Both the position numbers and the translations under genes were made by a program. A stretch of DNA of 64,000 nucleotides from JAKAWQ01 sp963745975. GTDB lineage: Bacteria > Pseudomonadota > Alphaproteobacteria > Acetobacterales > Acetobacteraceae. The notes under the pieces were generated by a model. It saw only the letters and a list, made by a program, of their open reading frames with translations. It made no database searches and had not been told where the DNA came from. The DNA is taken from assembly GCA_963745975.1 (NCBI GenBank), contig CAVUZJ010000010.1, forward strand, positions 80,344 through 144,343. The letters are read 5' to 3'. Positions 16,999 through 25,065 of this stretch are shown here, piece after piece (position 1 is the stretch's first letter; every line of letters begins with the position of its first letter).

Positions 16999-18065
16999 CT
17001 ACCGGCAACCGCCTCGGCGAGCGCTTTGCCCACGTCCGCGGTGGCGGCCTGGCCGCCCATGTCGCGCGTGCGGGGACCGCCCTCGCCGAGGAGCTTCTCG
17101 ATCGCGGTGACGATCGCGGCGGCCGCGTCGGGCTCGCCGAGATGTTCGAGCATCATGGCACCCGACCAGATCTGGCCGATCGGGTTGCAGATTTTCTTCC
17201 CCGCGATGTCCGGCGCCGAGCCGTGGACCGGCTCGAACATCGAGGGAAAGACCCGCTCGGGGTTGATGTTCGCGGAAGGGGCGATGCCGATCGAGCCGGC
17301 GACGGCGGGGCCGAGATCGGAGAGGATGTCGCCGAAGAGGTTGGAGCCCACCACGACGTCGAACCAGTCCGGATGCTGGACGAACTGCGCGGTCAGGATG
17401 TCGATGTGGAACTGGTCCGTGCGCACGTCCGGGAATTCCGCGCCGACGGCGCGGAAGCGCTCGTCCCAGTACGGCATCGTGAAGGTGATGCCGTTCGACT
17501 TGGTGGCCGAGGTCAAATGTTTCTTCGGCCGCGATCGGGCGAGCGCGAAGGCGTAGCGCAGCACGCGATCGACGCCGTGGCGGGTGAAGACGCTCTGCTG
17601 GGTGACGAACTCGCGCTCGGTGCCGGCGAACATCCGCCCGCCGGTGCTGCTGTATTCGCCTTCGGTGTTCTCGCGCACCACGTAGAAATCGATCTCGGCC
17701 GGGGTGCGGTTCGCGAGCGGGGTTTTGACGCCCGGGAGCAGCCGGCACGGGCGGAGGTTGACGTACTGGTCGAACTGGCGGCGGAGCGGGATCAGGAGAC
17801 CCCAGAGGGAGACGTGATCGGGCACGCCGGGCCAGCCGACGGCACCCAAGAAGATCGCGTCGCTCTCCTTGAGCTGGTCGATCCCGTCCTCGGGCATCAT
17901 CGCGCCGGTGCGCTCGTAGCGCTCGCAGGACCAGTCGTACTCGGTGCCGGCGAGCTCGAAGCCGAAGCGGCGGGCGGCGGCGTCCAGCACGCGCAACCCC
18001 TCCGGCACCGTCTCCTTGCCGATCCCGTCCCCCGCGATCACCGCGATCCGGTAGCGCCTTGCCAT
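16995..18065 (-). CDS. ttuC: Tartrate/D-malate dehydrogenase (TtuC/DmlA-type decarboxylating)
   Basis: 356 aa member of the isocitrate/isopropylmalate dehydrogenase fold. VIAGDGIGKETVPEGLRVLD is the N-terminal signature. LGAVGWPGVPDHVSLWGLL and RRQFDQYVNLRPCRL are the variants found in tartrate dehydrogenase/D-malate dehydrogenase rather than LeuB. The metal and substrate residues are in VVRENTEGEYSSTGG, VVGSNLFGDILSDLGPAV and EPVHGSAPDIAGK. It oxidises D-malate or tartrate with NAD and Mn. GAGGGAGAG precedes ATG 18065. It is divergent from pyrE. Confidence 0.88.
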   Translation of the reverse strand: MARRYRIAVIAGDGIGKETVPEGLRVLDAAARRFGFELAGTEYDWSCERYERTGAMMPEDGIDQLKESDAIFLGAVGWPGVPDHVSLWGLLIPLRRQFDQYVNLRPCRLLPGVKTPLANRTPAEIDFYVVRENTEGEYSSTGGRMFAGTEREFVTQQSVFTRHGVDRVLRYAFALARSRPKKHLTSATKSNGITFTMPYWDERFRAVGAEFPDVRTDQFHIDILTAQFVQHPDWFDVVVGSNLFGDILSDLGPAVAGSIGIAPSANINPERVFPSMFEPVHGSAPDIAGKKICNPIGQIWSGAMMLEHLGEPDAAAAIVTAIEKLLGEGGPRTRDMGGQAATADVGKALAEAVAGS

Positions 18066-18188
18066 GCGAGCTCTCCCTCGGTGCGGCGGCAAGCTGCCGA
18101 GAGGCCGGCCCAGCGTCAACCTTCCGTCAGGACGATGGACGGAATCCCCGGCCGGGCGCTACGAAGGCGGGGGCAGCGGGAGGCAAGG

Positions 18189-18914
18189 ATGGCGGGGATC
18201 GGAACGAGCGATTGGGACCGCGATGCGGCGCTGGCGACCGCGCGCATTCTGCTCGAGATCAAGGCGGTCAATTTCCGGCCGGAGGAGCCCTATACCTTCA
18301 CCTCGGGCTGGGCCTCGCCGGTCTATATCGATTGCCGGCGCATCATTTATTTCCCCCGCGCGCGGGCGCGCATCTGCGAGCTGGCGGTCGAGAAGATCGG
18401 CAGGCATATCGGGTTCGAAACGATCGAGGTGGTGGCAGGCGGCGAGACGGCGGGCATTCCCTTCGCCGCCTGGATCGCGGACCGGATGCTGGCGCCGATG
18501 GCCTATGTGCGCAAGCGTCCGAAAGGGTTCGGGCGGAACTCGCTGATCGAGGGCGATGTTCCGGAGGGGAAAGAGACGCTCCTGGTCGAGGACCTCACCA
18601 CCGACGGACAGTCCAAGATCCAGTTCACCGAGGCGCTGCGCGGCGCCGGTGCCGTCGTCAACCACGCTTTCGTCGTCTTTTTCTACGGCGTCTTCCCCGG
18701 CAGCCTCGAGACGCTGCGCACCATGGGCATCACGCTGCACCATCTCTGCACTTGGTGGGACGTGCTCGAGGCGTGCAAGGACCGGCCCTATTTCGCCGAC
18801 ACGGCGCTCGCCGAGGTGCGGCGCTTTCTGGAGGACCCGATGGCGTGGTCGGCGGCGCACGGCGGCGTGGCGAGCGCGGAGGAAGCGGCGGCGCGCAAGG
18901 CCGCCAACGCGTGA
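18189..18914 (+). CDS. pyrE: Orotate phosphoribosyltransferase
   Basis: 241 aa. It converts orotate and PRPP to OMP in pyrimidine synthesis. The sequence shows EPYTFTSGWASPVYIDCRRI near the N-terminus, VVAGGETAGIPFAAWIAD, the catalytic loop MAYVRKRPKGFGRNSLIEG and the PRPP motif ETLLVEDLTTDGQSK. This is the longer alphaproteobacterial PyrE form, with a C-terminal helical extension. The ATG at 18189 is preceded by GGCAAGG. It is followed 9 bp later by the convergent amidohydrolase gene. It is a housekeeping gene between two accessory blocks. Confidence 0.94.
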   Translation: MAGIGTSDWDRDAALATARILLEIKAVNFRPEEPYTFTSGWASPVYIDCRRIIYFPRARARICELAVEKIGRHIGFETIEVVAGGETAGIPFAAWIADRMLAPMAYVRKRPKGFGRNSLIEGDVPEGKETLLVEDLTTDGQSKIQFTEALRGAGAVVNHAFVVFFYGVFPGSLETLRTMGITLHHLCTWWDVLEACKDRPYFADTALAEVRRFLEDPMAWSAAHGGVASAEEAAARKAANA

Positions 18915-18923
18915 GGTGCGCGC

Positions 18924-19820
18924 TCAGAGGAGTGGGGGAAATCCGTAGAGCATGACCGGATTCTCGGCGAGGATGCGGCGGTGGAGCGCGGCCTCCGGCG
19001 CCCAGGTACCGAGCAGATCGAGCAGCTCGCCGTCGTCCGGCATCGTGCGCATGTAGCTCGGGTGCGGCCAGTCCGTGCCCCAGAGGCAGCGCTCGGGCGC
19101 CGCCGCGATCAGGGCTTTCGCCATGGGCGCGACATCGGCGAAGGGATAGCCCGCCGCCGAGCTTCGGTAGCCGCAGAGCTTCACCCAGGCGCGCCCGCCT
19201 TCGAGCAGGCGAAGGAGGGCACGGAACTCAGGATGATCGACGCCCTTCGCGGTGGAAATCCCGCCCATATGGTCGATCACCACCGGCAGGCCGAGGCCGG
19301 GAAGCGCGGGCGCAAGCTCCGCGAGCTGCTCGCCGTGCACGTAGAGTTGCAAATTCCACCCGAGCGGGGCGATGCGTCGGGCGAGCGTATGGAGCTGCTC
19401 GAGCGGCGTGCCGTTGCCGCTCACGGCGTTGAAGCGCACGCCGCGCGCGCCCGCCTCATGCATCCGGCGGAGCTCGTGCGGCGCCGCCTGATCGTCGATC
19501 ACCACGACCGCCCGCGCGCGCGCCTGGCCGAAGCGCGCGACCGCGTCGAGCGTGCACGCATTGTCCGTGCCGTAGATCGAGGGCTGGACCACCGCCATCC
19601 GCTCGAGCCCGAGCGTGGCCGCGAGTGCGAGATATTGCTCGACCGGCGCTTCGGGCGGGGTATAGCTGCGGCCGGGGCTCAACCTGTAGCGCGCGTGCGG
19701 CCCGAAAATATGGAAATGACAATCCGTGCTGCCGGGCGGGGCCTTCAGCTTGGGCGTTGCGATGTGCGCGCGGGGCGCCTGGCAGCCGCGCACTTCAGGA
19801 TTTTTCTCCGCCTGAACCAC
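18924..19820 (-). CDS. Amidohydrolase-2 family metal-dependent hydrolase (PDC lactonase-like)
   Basis: 298 aa TIM barrel. The metal-binding N-terminus is GSTDCHFHIFGPHARY, the HxH strand. LPVVIDHMGG carries the strand-6-type His, and CLWGTDWPHPSYM has the conserved strand-8 aspartate. These motifs fit the 2-pyrone-4,6-dicarboxylate lactonase/predicted dicarboxylate hydrolase group (COG3618). GTG 19820 is chosen as the start because GGGGAGG precedes it; the longer upstream ORF is Arg/Gly-rich and unlike the family. It is divergent from the AtuA pair. Confidence 0.85.
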   Translation of the reverse strand: MVQAEKNPEVRGCQAPRAHIATPKLKAPPGSTDCHFHIFGPHARYRLSPGRSYTPPEAPVEQYLALAATLGLERMAVVQPSIYGTDNACTLDAVARFGQARARAVVVIDDQAAPHELRRMHEAGARGVRFNAVSGNGTPLEQLHTLARRIAPLGWNLQLYVHGEQLAELAPALPGLGLPVVIDHMGGISTAKGVDHPEFRALLRLLEGGRAWVKLCGYRSSAAGYPFADVAPMAKALIAAAPERCLWGTDWPHPSYMRTMPDDGELLDLLGTWAPEAALHRRILAENPVMLYGFPPLL

Positions 19821-19937
19821 GGCACCCCTCCCCTGCACGCCGAACCGTCCGACCTTTCCAGCGCGCCGGGCCTCCGTCAAGCAAGGCCGGCTTGACGCCG
19901 TGCTTCGCCCGGGGTTGGCTCGCTCGGGAGAAACGCC

Positions 19938-21323
19938 ATGCCGGACAATCTATTCCGTGTCGGGAACGGTGCCGGGTTCTCCGGCGACCGGATCGATGCG
20001 CCGATCCCGGTGGTGCGCACGCTGATCGCGAAGGGCGGGCCGGCGGCCCTGTTCCTCGAAGTGCTGGCCGAGCGGACGATCGCGCTCGCGCAGCTCGAGA
20101 AGCGGCGCGACCCCGATGCGGGATACGAGCCGATGCTGGAGCGGCTGCTGGCGCCGATCCTCGCCGATTGCGCGGCGCATCGGATTCCGATCCTCGGCAA
20201 TTTCGGTGCGGCCAATCCTCCGGCGGCGGCGCGCGCGCTCGCGCGGCTTGCCTTGCGGCTCGGGCTCGCGGAGCTGCGCATCGCCGTGATCTCGGGCGAC
20301 GACGTGAAGGGCAAAATTCCTCTCGATGCGGCGGAAGTGATCGAATCGGACGCCTCGATCGCTGCGGATCCCGCCACGATGATCTCGGCCAACGCCTATC
20401 TCGGTGCCATGCCCCTCGCCGCCGCACTGCTGCGCGGCGCGGACATCGTGATCGCCGGGCGCGTCGCGGATCCCGCGCTCGCGCTGGCGCCGATGATCGC
20501 GCACTTCGGCTGGAATGCAACGGATTGGCAGCGCCTCGCCGCCGGCGTCACCGCGGGACACCTGCTCGAATGCGGCGCGCAGGTGACCGGCGGGGTGTTC
20601 TACGATCCGGGCTTCAAGGATATCCCGGATCCCGCGAATATCGGCTTCCCGATTGCCGAAATCGATGCAAGAGGCAATCTCGTCATCACCAAGGCGGACG
20701 ACACCGGCGGGCTGGTCGATCTCCGCACCGTCAAGGAGCAGCTCCTCTACGAGGTGCACGATCCCGCCGCCTACATCACACCCGACGTCGTGCTCGACAT
20801 TTCCGAGGTCCGGCTTGCGCAAGTCGGGCCCGACCGCGTCGCCGTCTCGGGCATGCGCGGGCACAAGGCGCCGGTGACGCTGAAGGTCACGGCCTGCTAC
20901 GAAGCGGGCTTTCTCGGCGAGGGTGAGATCTCGCTCGCCGGACCGAACGCGCTCGCACGCGCCCGGCTCGCGGGCCAGGTGCTGAAGGAAAGAATCAACC
21001 GGCGCGGGCTGCCCGTGCGCGCGCGCGTCGATCTCATCGGCATCGCAAGCGTGCACGATGACGATACGGGCACGCTCGGCCGCGCCTACTCCGGCCCCGA
21101 ACCGGAGGAAGTGCGCGTGCGGCTCGCGGTCGCGGGCGAGGCACGCGACACGGTCGAGCAGGCGGTGCGCGAGGTGCTCGCGATGCTCTGCTGCGGACCG
21201 GCGGGATCGAGCGGCGCACGCCTCCGCACCGTGCCGCGGATCGTCACCCGCTCTTTCCTCGTGCCGCGCGGTTCCGTGCCGACCGAAATCGCCCTCCATC
21301 GCGCCTCGGAGCTCGCGCCATGA
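19938..21323 (+). CDS. AtuA-type DUF1446 protein
   Basis: 461 aa. The whole length matches the acyclic terpene utilisation AtuA/DUF1446 family: VGNGAGFSGDRIDAPIPVV, PILGNFGAANPPAAAR, SANAYLGAMPLAAALLRGAD, IVIAGRVADPALALAPM and ECGAQVTGGVFYDPG. The biochemical activity is not established. Genes of this family occur in citronellol/geraniol and other carboxylate catabolic operons. The next gene overlaps by ATGA and encodes the small AtuA-associated domain found fused in other species, so the two are one functional unit. Confidence 0.87.
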   Translation: MPDNLFRVGNGAGFSGDRIDAPIPVVRTLIAKGGPAALFLEVLAERTIALAQLEKRRDPDAGYEPMLERLLAPILADCAAHRIPILGNFGAANPPAAARALARLALRLGLAELRIAVISGDDVKGKIPLDAAEVIESDASIAADPATMISANAYLGAMPLAAALLRGADIVIAGRVADPALALAPMIAHFGWNATDWQRLAAGVTAGHLLECGAQVTGGVFYDPGFKDIPDPANIGFPIAEIDARGNLVITKADDTGGLVDLRTVKEQLLYEVHDPAAYITPDVVLDISEVRLAQVGPDRVAVSGMRGHKAPVTLKVTACYEAGFLGEGEISLAGPNALARARLAGQVLKERINRRGLPVRARVDLIGIASVHDDDTGTLGRAYSGPEPEEVRVRLAVAGEARDTVEQAVREVLAMLCCGPAGSSGARLRTVPRIVTRSFLVPRGSVPTEIALHRASELAP

Positions 21324-21706
21324 GCGCCGGCCGCGTCCGCGTGAGCCTGCACGACATCGCGCACGCGCGCGCCGGCGACAAAGGCAACCGGCTTAATATC
21401 AGCCTCATCCCCTACAACGCCGCGTTCTACCCTGTGCTCGCGGAACAGGTGACGGAGGAACGCGTGCTCTCCCTCTTCAACCACCGCGGCGCAACCCGCG
21501 TCACACGCTACGATCTTCCCTCGATCGCCGCCTTCAACTTCGTGGTCGACGACGTGCTCGAGGGCGGGGTGAACAGCAGCCTGAACCTCGACGGCCACGG
21601 CAAATCCAACTCGTTCCGCCTGCTGTCGCTCACCATCGACGTGCCGGCCAACCTGAAGGAAGCAAGGCCAGGGGACGCTGTCCCCTGGACCCCTGCCAAG
21701 GGCTGA
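21320..21706 (+). CDS. Small AtuA-associated protein with repeat-derived C-terminus
   Basis: 128 aa. The core matches the ferredoxin-like domain that accompanies AtuA: LHDIAHARAGDKGNRLNISL and FNFVVDDVLEGGVNSSLNLDGHGKS. It overlaps atuA by ATGA. The last 14 codons (KEARPGDAVPWTPA and onwards) are encoded by a copy of the hairpin repeat found noncoding at 29286-29340. The native C-terminus was therefore probably replaced when the repeat inserted near the stop codon. The core domain ends before it, so function is likely kept. Confidence 0.8.
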   Translation: MSAGRVRVSLHDIAHARAGDKGNRLNISLIPYNAAFYPVLAEQVTEERVLSLFNHRGATRVTRYDLPSIAAFNFVVDDVLEGGVNSSLNLDGHGKSNSFRLLSLTIDVPANLKEARPGDAVPWTPAKG

Positions 21707-21716
21707 GCCCCCTTGG
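21663..21716 (+). repeat. Dispersed hairpin repeat, copy R1
   Basis: A 54-bp unit containing two hairpins. AGGGGAC-GCT-GTCCCCT is at 21670-21686, and CCAAGGGCTGAGCCCCCTTGG is at its 3' end. It is nearly identical to copy R2 at 29286-29340. The flank GAGCCCCCTTGGTCTTGC is shared with the end of R3 next to 29488. The copy overlaps the 3' end of the AtuA-associated gene and lies before the convergent TauD gene. Confidence 0.85.
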
Positions 21717-21726
21717 TCTTGCTTGC

Positions 21727-22596
21727 TTAAGGCTGGGCGGAGGGTGGGGCGGCGCCCTTGATTTGGGTGCGGTGCATGATGCGTCGGGCGGATGCGTCGA
21801 ATGGGTCGCGCCGGTGCATGGTGCAGCGATTGTCCCAGAGCACCAGGTCGCCGACCTGCCAGCGGTGGCGCCAGGCGATGCTCGGCTGTGTCGCGAATGT
21901 CCAGATTTCGTTGAGCAGGGCTTCGGAGTTGGCGAGGCTTAGGCCGTCGATATAGGCGTTGCGGCGGCGGCCGAGGTAGAGCATGCGACGGCCGGTCTCG
22001 GGGTGTTGGCAGACGAGCGGGTGGAGGCGGCCGGGTGCCGTGCGCGGATCGTCGGTGGGTGTCACGCCGGCGCGGACGTAGCCGCCGCTGTTGTAGGTGC
22101 CGTCGTGCTTGACGCGGAGGCCGGCGAGGCGCGCTTGCAGAGGAGCGGGCAGGCTTTCGTAGGCGGCGTACATGTCGGAGAACCAGGTATCACCGCCTTG
22201 GGGCGGGATTTCGAGCGCGTAGAGCATGCTCGCCTTGGGCGGCTTCTCCAGGTACGACATGTCGGTGTGCCAGACGGCCTCGCCGGCGCCGAGGCTGCCG
22301 ATCGGCTGGCCGTCCGCGCCGAGCACGTTGGAGACGACGTAGATTTCCGGGTGGCCGGCGACGAAGCGCTGGCCGTTTTCCTGCACTGGCGCGAAGTCGA
22401 GATCGCCGAAGCGGCGGCTGAAGGCGATGAGGTCGGCGTCGGTGAGACGCTGGCCGCGGAAGAGCAGGACCGAGTGGGCGAGCCAGGCGGCGTGGAGCGC
22501 GGCGAAAGCGGCATCGTCGAGATCGCGGAGGTCGATCCCGGGCATTTCGGCCCCGAGGAGGGAGCGTCCGCGGGGCGGCGATGTCGCGGCTTGCAT
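21727..22596 (-). CDS. TauD/TfdA-family Fe(II)/2-oxoglutarate dioxygenase
   Basis: 289 aa. The first iron ligands are in AVWHTDMSYLEKPPKAS (HxD), the distal His is in LVLWDNRCTMHRRDPFD, and the 2-oxoglutarate-binding Arg is in RRIMHRTQIKG. The N-terminal SVLLFRGQRLTDADLIAFSRRFG is typical of the family. It hydroxylates a small substrate such as taurine, alkylsulfonate, 2,4-D-like acids or betaines; which one is undetermined. ATG 22596 has GGAGG upstream. It is transcribed alone, divergent from the aminotransferase region. Confidence 0.9.
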   Translation of the reverse strand: MQAATSPPRGRSLLGAEMPGIDLRDLDDAAFAALHAAWLAHSVLLFRGQRLTDADLIAFSRRFGDLDFAPVQENGQRFVAGHPEIYVVSNVLGADGQPIGSLGAGEAVWHTDMSYLEKPPKASMLYALEIPPQGGDTWFSDMYAAYESLPAPLQARLAGLRVKHDGTYNSGGYVRAGVTPTDDPRTAPGRLHPLVCQHPETGRRMLYLGRRRNAYIDGLSLANSEALLNEIWTFATQPSIAWRHRWQVGDLVLWDNRCTMHRRDPFDASARRIMHRTQIKGAAPPSAQP

Positions 22597-22785
22597 GGGC
22601 GTCCTCCGCTCTTTGCCGGGGGATTGTAGCAGCCGGCCGGCGGTTTCGGTTGACATTTTGGGCGCGGGAGGGCATGGGGCGCGCATGCAGTGCGTGTCCC
22701 CGAGGGAGATCCTGGTTCGCCGACGTCGCCGCCTTCGGGCGAGGGCGTCGGGTCACTGCGCGCTGTAGACGAGTTCGCGGATCGA

Positions 22786-22825
22786 TCACGAAGGCCCTCG
22801 CCGGCAGCGGCGGGGGCCTTCGTGA
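22786..22825 (+). promoter_or_regulatory. Strong hairpin upstream of aminotransferase gene
   Basis: A perfect 12-bp inverted repeat TCACGAAGGCCC / GGGCCTTCGTGA at 22786-22797 and 22814-22825, with a 16-nt GC-rich loop. No T-tract follows, so it is not a classical intrinsic terminator. It lies 50 bp before ATG 22876, in the probable leader, and could act as an attenuator or mRNA-stabilising element. Confidence 0.45.
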
Positions 22826-22875
22826 TTCCAGGGCTCTCCGTCGCCTTTCAACGACCAGCAGGAAAGGACGACAGG

Positions 22876-24084
22876 ATGACCAGCATGAACAACCCGACCT
22901 TCGACAATCCGCCGGCGGATCAATTCGCCGCGGTGATGGATATCACGCGCCGGCCGCCCATCACTTTCGTGGCGGGGCATGGCTCCTGGCTCACCGACAC
23001 GGAGGGCCGGACCTATCTCGATTTCATCCAGGGCTGGGCGGTGAACTGCCTCGGCCATTCGCCGAGGCCGGTGGTGGCGGCGCTGGCGGCGCAGGCGGAG
23101 CGGCTCATCAATTGCAGCCCTGCGTTCTACAACGAGAAGATGGTGCGGCTTTCGGCGCTGCTCGCGCGGGCGAGCGGGCTCGACCGTGTGTTCCTTGCCA
23201 ACAGCGGCGCCGAGGCGAATGAGGGCGCGATCAAGCTCGCGCGCAAATGGGGCGCGAAATACCGTGATGGCGCCTACGAGATCATCACCATGGAGCATGG
23301 ATTCCATGGGCGCACGCTTGCCACCATGTCCGCCTCGGGGAAGCAGGCGTGGGAGGGTCTCTTCGAGCCGAAGGTCCCGGGCTTCGTGAAGGTGAAGCTC
23401 GGCGATCTTGGTGCGGTCGAGGGCGCCATCACGAAGCGGACGGCGGCGGTGATGCTGGAGCCGATCCAGGGCGAGGCGGGCGTGTTCGAGGCGGGGCTTC
23501 CCTTCCTGCGCGGCCTCAGGGCGCTCACGCGGGAGCACGGCATTCTGCTCATTCTCGATGAGATCCAGACGGGCATGGGCCGCACGGGGACGTTCTTCGG
23601 CTTCGAGCATGCCGGGACCGCGCCGGATGTCATGACCTTGGGCAAGGGGCTCGGCGGCGGAGTGCCGCTGGCGGCGTTGCTCGCGCATCGCGATGTCGCG
23701 TGCTTCGAGCACGGCGATCAGGGCGGGACGTTCAACGGCAATCCGCTGATGGCGGCGGCGGGCGTTGCGGTGATGGAGGAGATCGGCAAACCCGGCTTCC
23801 TCGCGCGGGTAACGGAGGCGGGCGAGCGGCTTGCGGATCGGCTGGCGGGGCTGGCGCGGAAGCATGGCGGGGGCGAGGTGCGCGGCCAGGGGCTGCTCCG
23901 CGCGCTCGGTCTCAGAAGAGACATCGCGGCAGAGGCCATCGAGATGGCGCGGGCGCGGGGCCTGCTGATCAACGGCCCGCGCCCCGACACGCTCCGTTTC
24001 ATGCCGGCGCTGACGGTGAGCGATGAGGAAATCGATCAGATGAGCGCCATTCTCGACACCGTGCTCGAGGACCTGGGGGAGTAA
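22876..24084 (+). CDS. argD: Class III aminotransferase, acetylornithine aminotransferase-like
   Basis: 402 aa PLP enzyme. It has VFLANSGAEANEGAIKLARKW for cofactor phosphate binding, ITMEHGFHGRTLATM, the PLP-contacting ILLILDEIQTGMGRTG and the Schiff-base lysine in VMTLGKGLGGGVPLAAL. GLLINGPRPDTLRFMPALT at the C-terminus is typical of ArgD. The start at 22876 has an AGGAAAGGACGACAGG region upstream. ArgD converts N-acetylglutamate semialdehyde to acetylornithine. Paralogues act on other omega-amino acids, so the exact substrate is probable rather than certain; argF is not adjacent. Confidence 0.82.
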   Translation: MTSMNNPTFDNPPADQFAAVMDITRRPPITFVAGHGSWLTDTEGRTYLDFIQGWAVNCLGHSPRPVVAALAAQAERLINCSPAFYNEKMVRLSALLARASGLDRVFLANSGAEANEGAIKLARKWGAKYRDGAYEIITMEHGFHGRTLATMSASGKQAWEGLFEPKVPGFVKVKLGDLGAVEGAITKRTAAVMLEPIQGEAGVFEAGLPFLRGLRALTREHGILLILDEIQTGMGRTGTFFGFEHAGTAPDVMTLGKGLGGGVPLAALLAHRDVACFEHGDQGGTFNGNPLMAAAGVAVMEEIGKPGFLARVTEAGERLADRLAGLARKHGGGEVRGQGLLRALGLRRDIAAEAIEMARARGLLINGPRPDTLRFMPALTVSDEEIDQMSAILDTVLEDLGE

Positions 24085-24123
24085 GGAAGGCGCGGGCCGG
24101 GTCCGTCTTGCTGGCCCGATGGG

Positions 24124-24141
24124 GCCGCCCTATAGGGCGGC
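24124..24141. repeat. 18-bp perfect palindrome abutting start codon
   Basis: GCCGCCC-TATA-GGGCGGC occupies 24124-24141 and ends on the base before ATG 24142. It would form a tight stem covering the place where a Shine-Dalgarno should be. None is otherwise recognisable there, apart from GGGCGG within the stem. It could be an operator or a translation-limiting hairpin. Confidence 0.5.
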
Positions 24142-25065
24142 ATGGCACGATCGCACGCGCCCTCCTTGCGCGGGGCATCGCACGAGCTGGAGGCGGCGTG
24201 GGTTCGCGGCGCGATCGGCGTGCTGCGGTGGCTCGGCCCGGTCCGCGCCTCCAATCTCGGCGGCTGGGTGGCGCGCACGGTGGGGCCGCTTCTCTCCGTT
24301 TCGCGGATCGCCGATCGGAATCTGCGCCAGGCCCTGCCGGAGCTCTCCGCGGCACAAAGAGCGCGGGTCATCCGCGCGACCTGGGACAATCTCGGCCGCA
24401 CCTCGGCCGAGCTCGCGCATCTGCCGGCGCTCCGCCGGACGTGCGAGGGGCCGGGCTGGGAGATCGATGGCGAGGAGCATATTGAGCGTCTCAAGCAAGC
24501 GGGCGGACAGGTGATTTTCTTCTCCGGGCATTTCGGCAATTGGGAGATGATCCTGCCGATTGCCGCGTCCCTTGGCCTCACCGTCTCCGGCTTCTATCGC
24601 GCCGCGTCGAACGCGCGCGTGGACGCCATCATCCAGTCGCTGCGGCAGCACGCGCTCGGCCCGCGCGTGAGCATGTTCGCGAAGGGCGCGCATGGCGCCC
24701 GGGCGGCGCTCGCGCATCTCGCGCGCGGGGGGTCGCTCGGGCTCTTGGTGGATCAGAAGATGAACGACGGCGTGGCGGTTCCCTTCTTCGGGCGCCAGGC
24801 GATGACGGCGCCGGCGCTCGCCCAGTTCGCGATCCGGTTCGGATTTCCGATCGTCCCGGTTCGCATCGCACGCCTTGGGCCCGCGCGGTTCCGGATGATC
24901 TGCGAGCCGCCGCTGGTGGTGGCTATGACGGGCAGGAAGGAGGCCGATATGTATGCGATCCTGCTCGCCGTGAACGCGACGCTGGAGCGCTGGATCCGCG
25001 CCGACCCGGCCTCATGGCTGTGGCTGCACCGGCGCTGGCCCAAGGGGGCAGCGCAGGAGGGTTAG
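24142..25065 (+). CDS. Lipid A biosynthesis lauroyl/myristoyl acyltransferase (LpxL/HtrB family)
   Basis: 307 aa inner-membrane-associated acyltransferase of the LABLAT family. The catalytic H(X4)E motif is in VIFFSGHFGNWEMIL, followed by SGFYRAASNARVD, GGSLGLLVDQKMNDG and VPFFGRQAMTAPALAQFA, all standard blocks. The C-terminus WIRADPASWLWLHRRWPK is diagnostic. It adds secondary acyl chains to lipid A. The gene starts directly after an 18-bp palindrome. Its stop overlaps that of the convergent glycosyltransferase gene. Confidence 0.92.
   Translation: MARSHAPSLRGASHELEAAWVRGAIGVLRWLGPVRASNLGGWVARTVGPLLSVSRIADRNLRQALPELSAAQRARVIRATWDNLGRTSAELAHLPALRRTCEGPGWEIDGEEHIERLKQAGGQVIFFSGHFGNWEMILPIAASLGLTVSGFYRAASNARVDAIIQSLRQHALGPRVSMFAKGAHGARAALAHLARGGSLGLLVDQKMNDGVAVPFFGRQAMTAPALAQFAIRFGFPIVPVRIARLGPARFRMICEPPLVVAMTGRKEADMYAILLAVNATLERWIRADPASWLWLHRRWPKGAAQEG

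Noticed and set aside
16077..18188. Long plus-strand extension upstream of pyrE
   Set aside because: It is antisense to the TtuC-like gene and overlaps the GntR gene in another frame; the pyrE domain starts at 18189.
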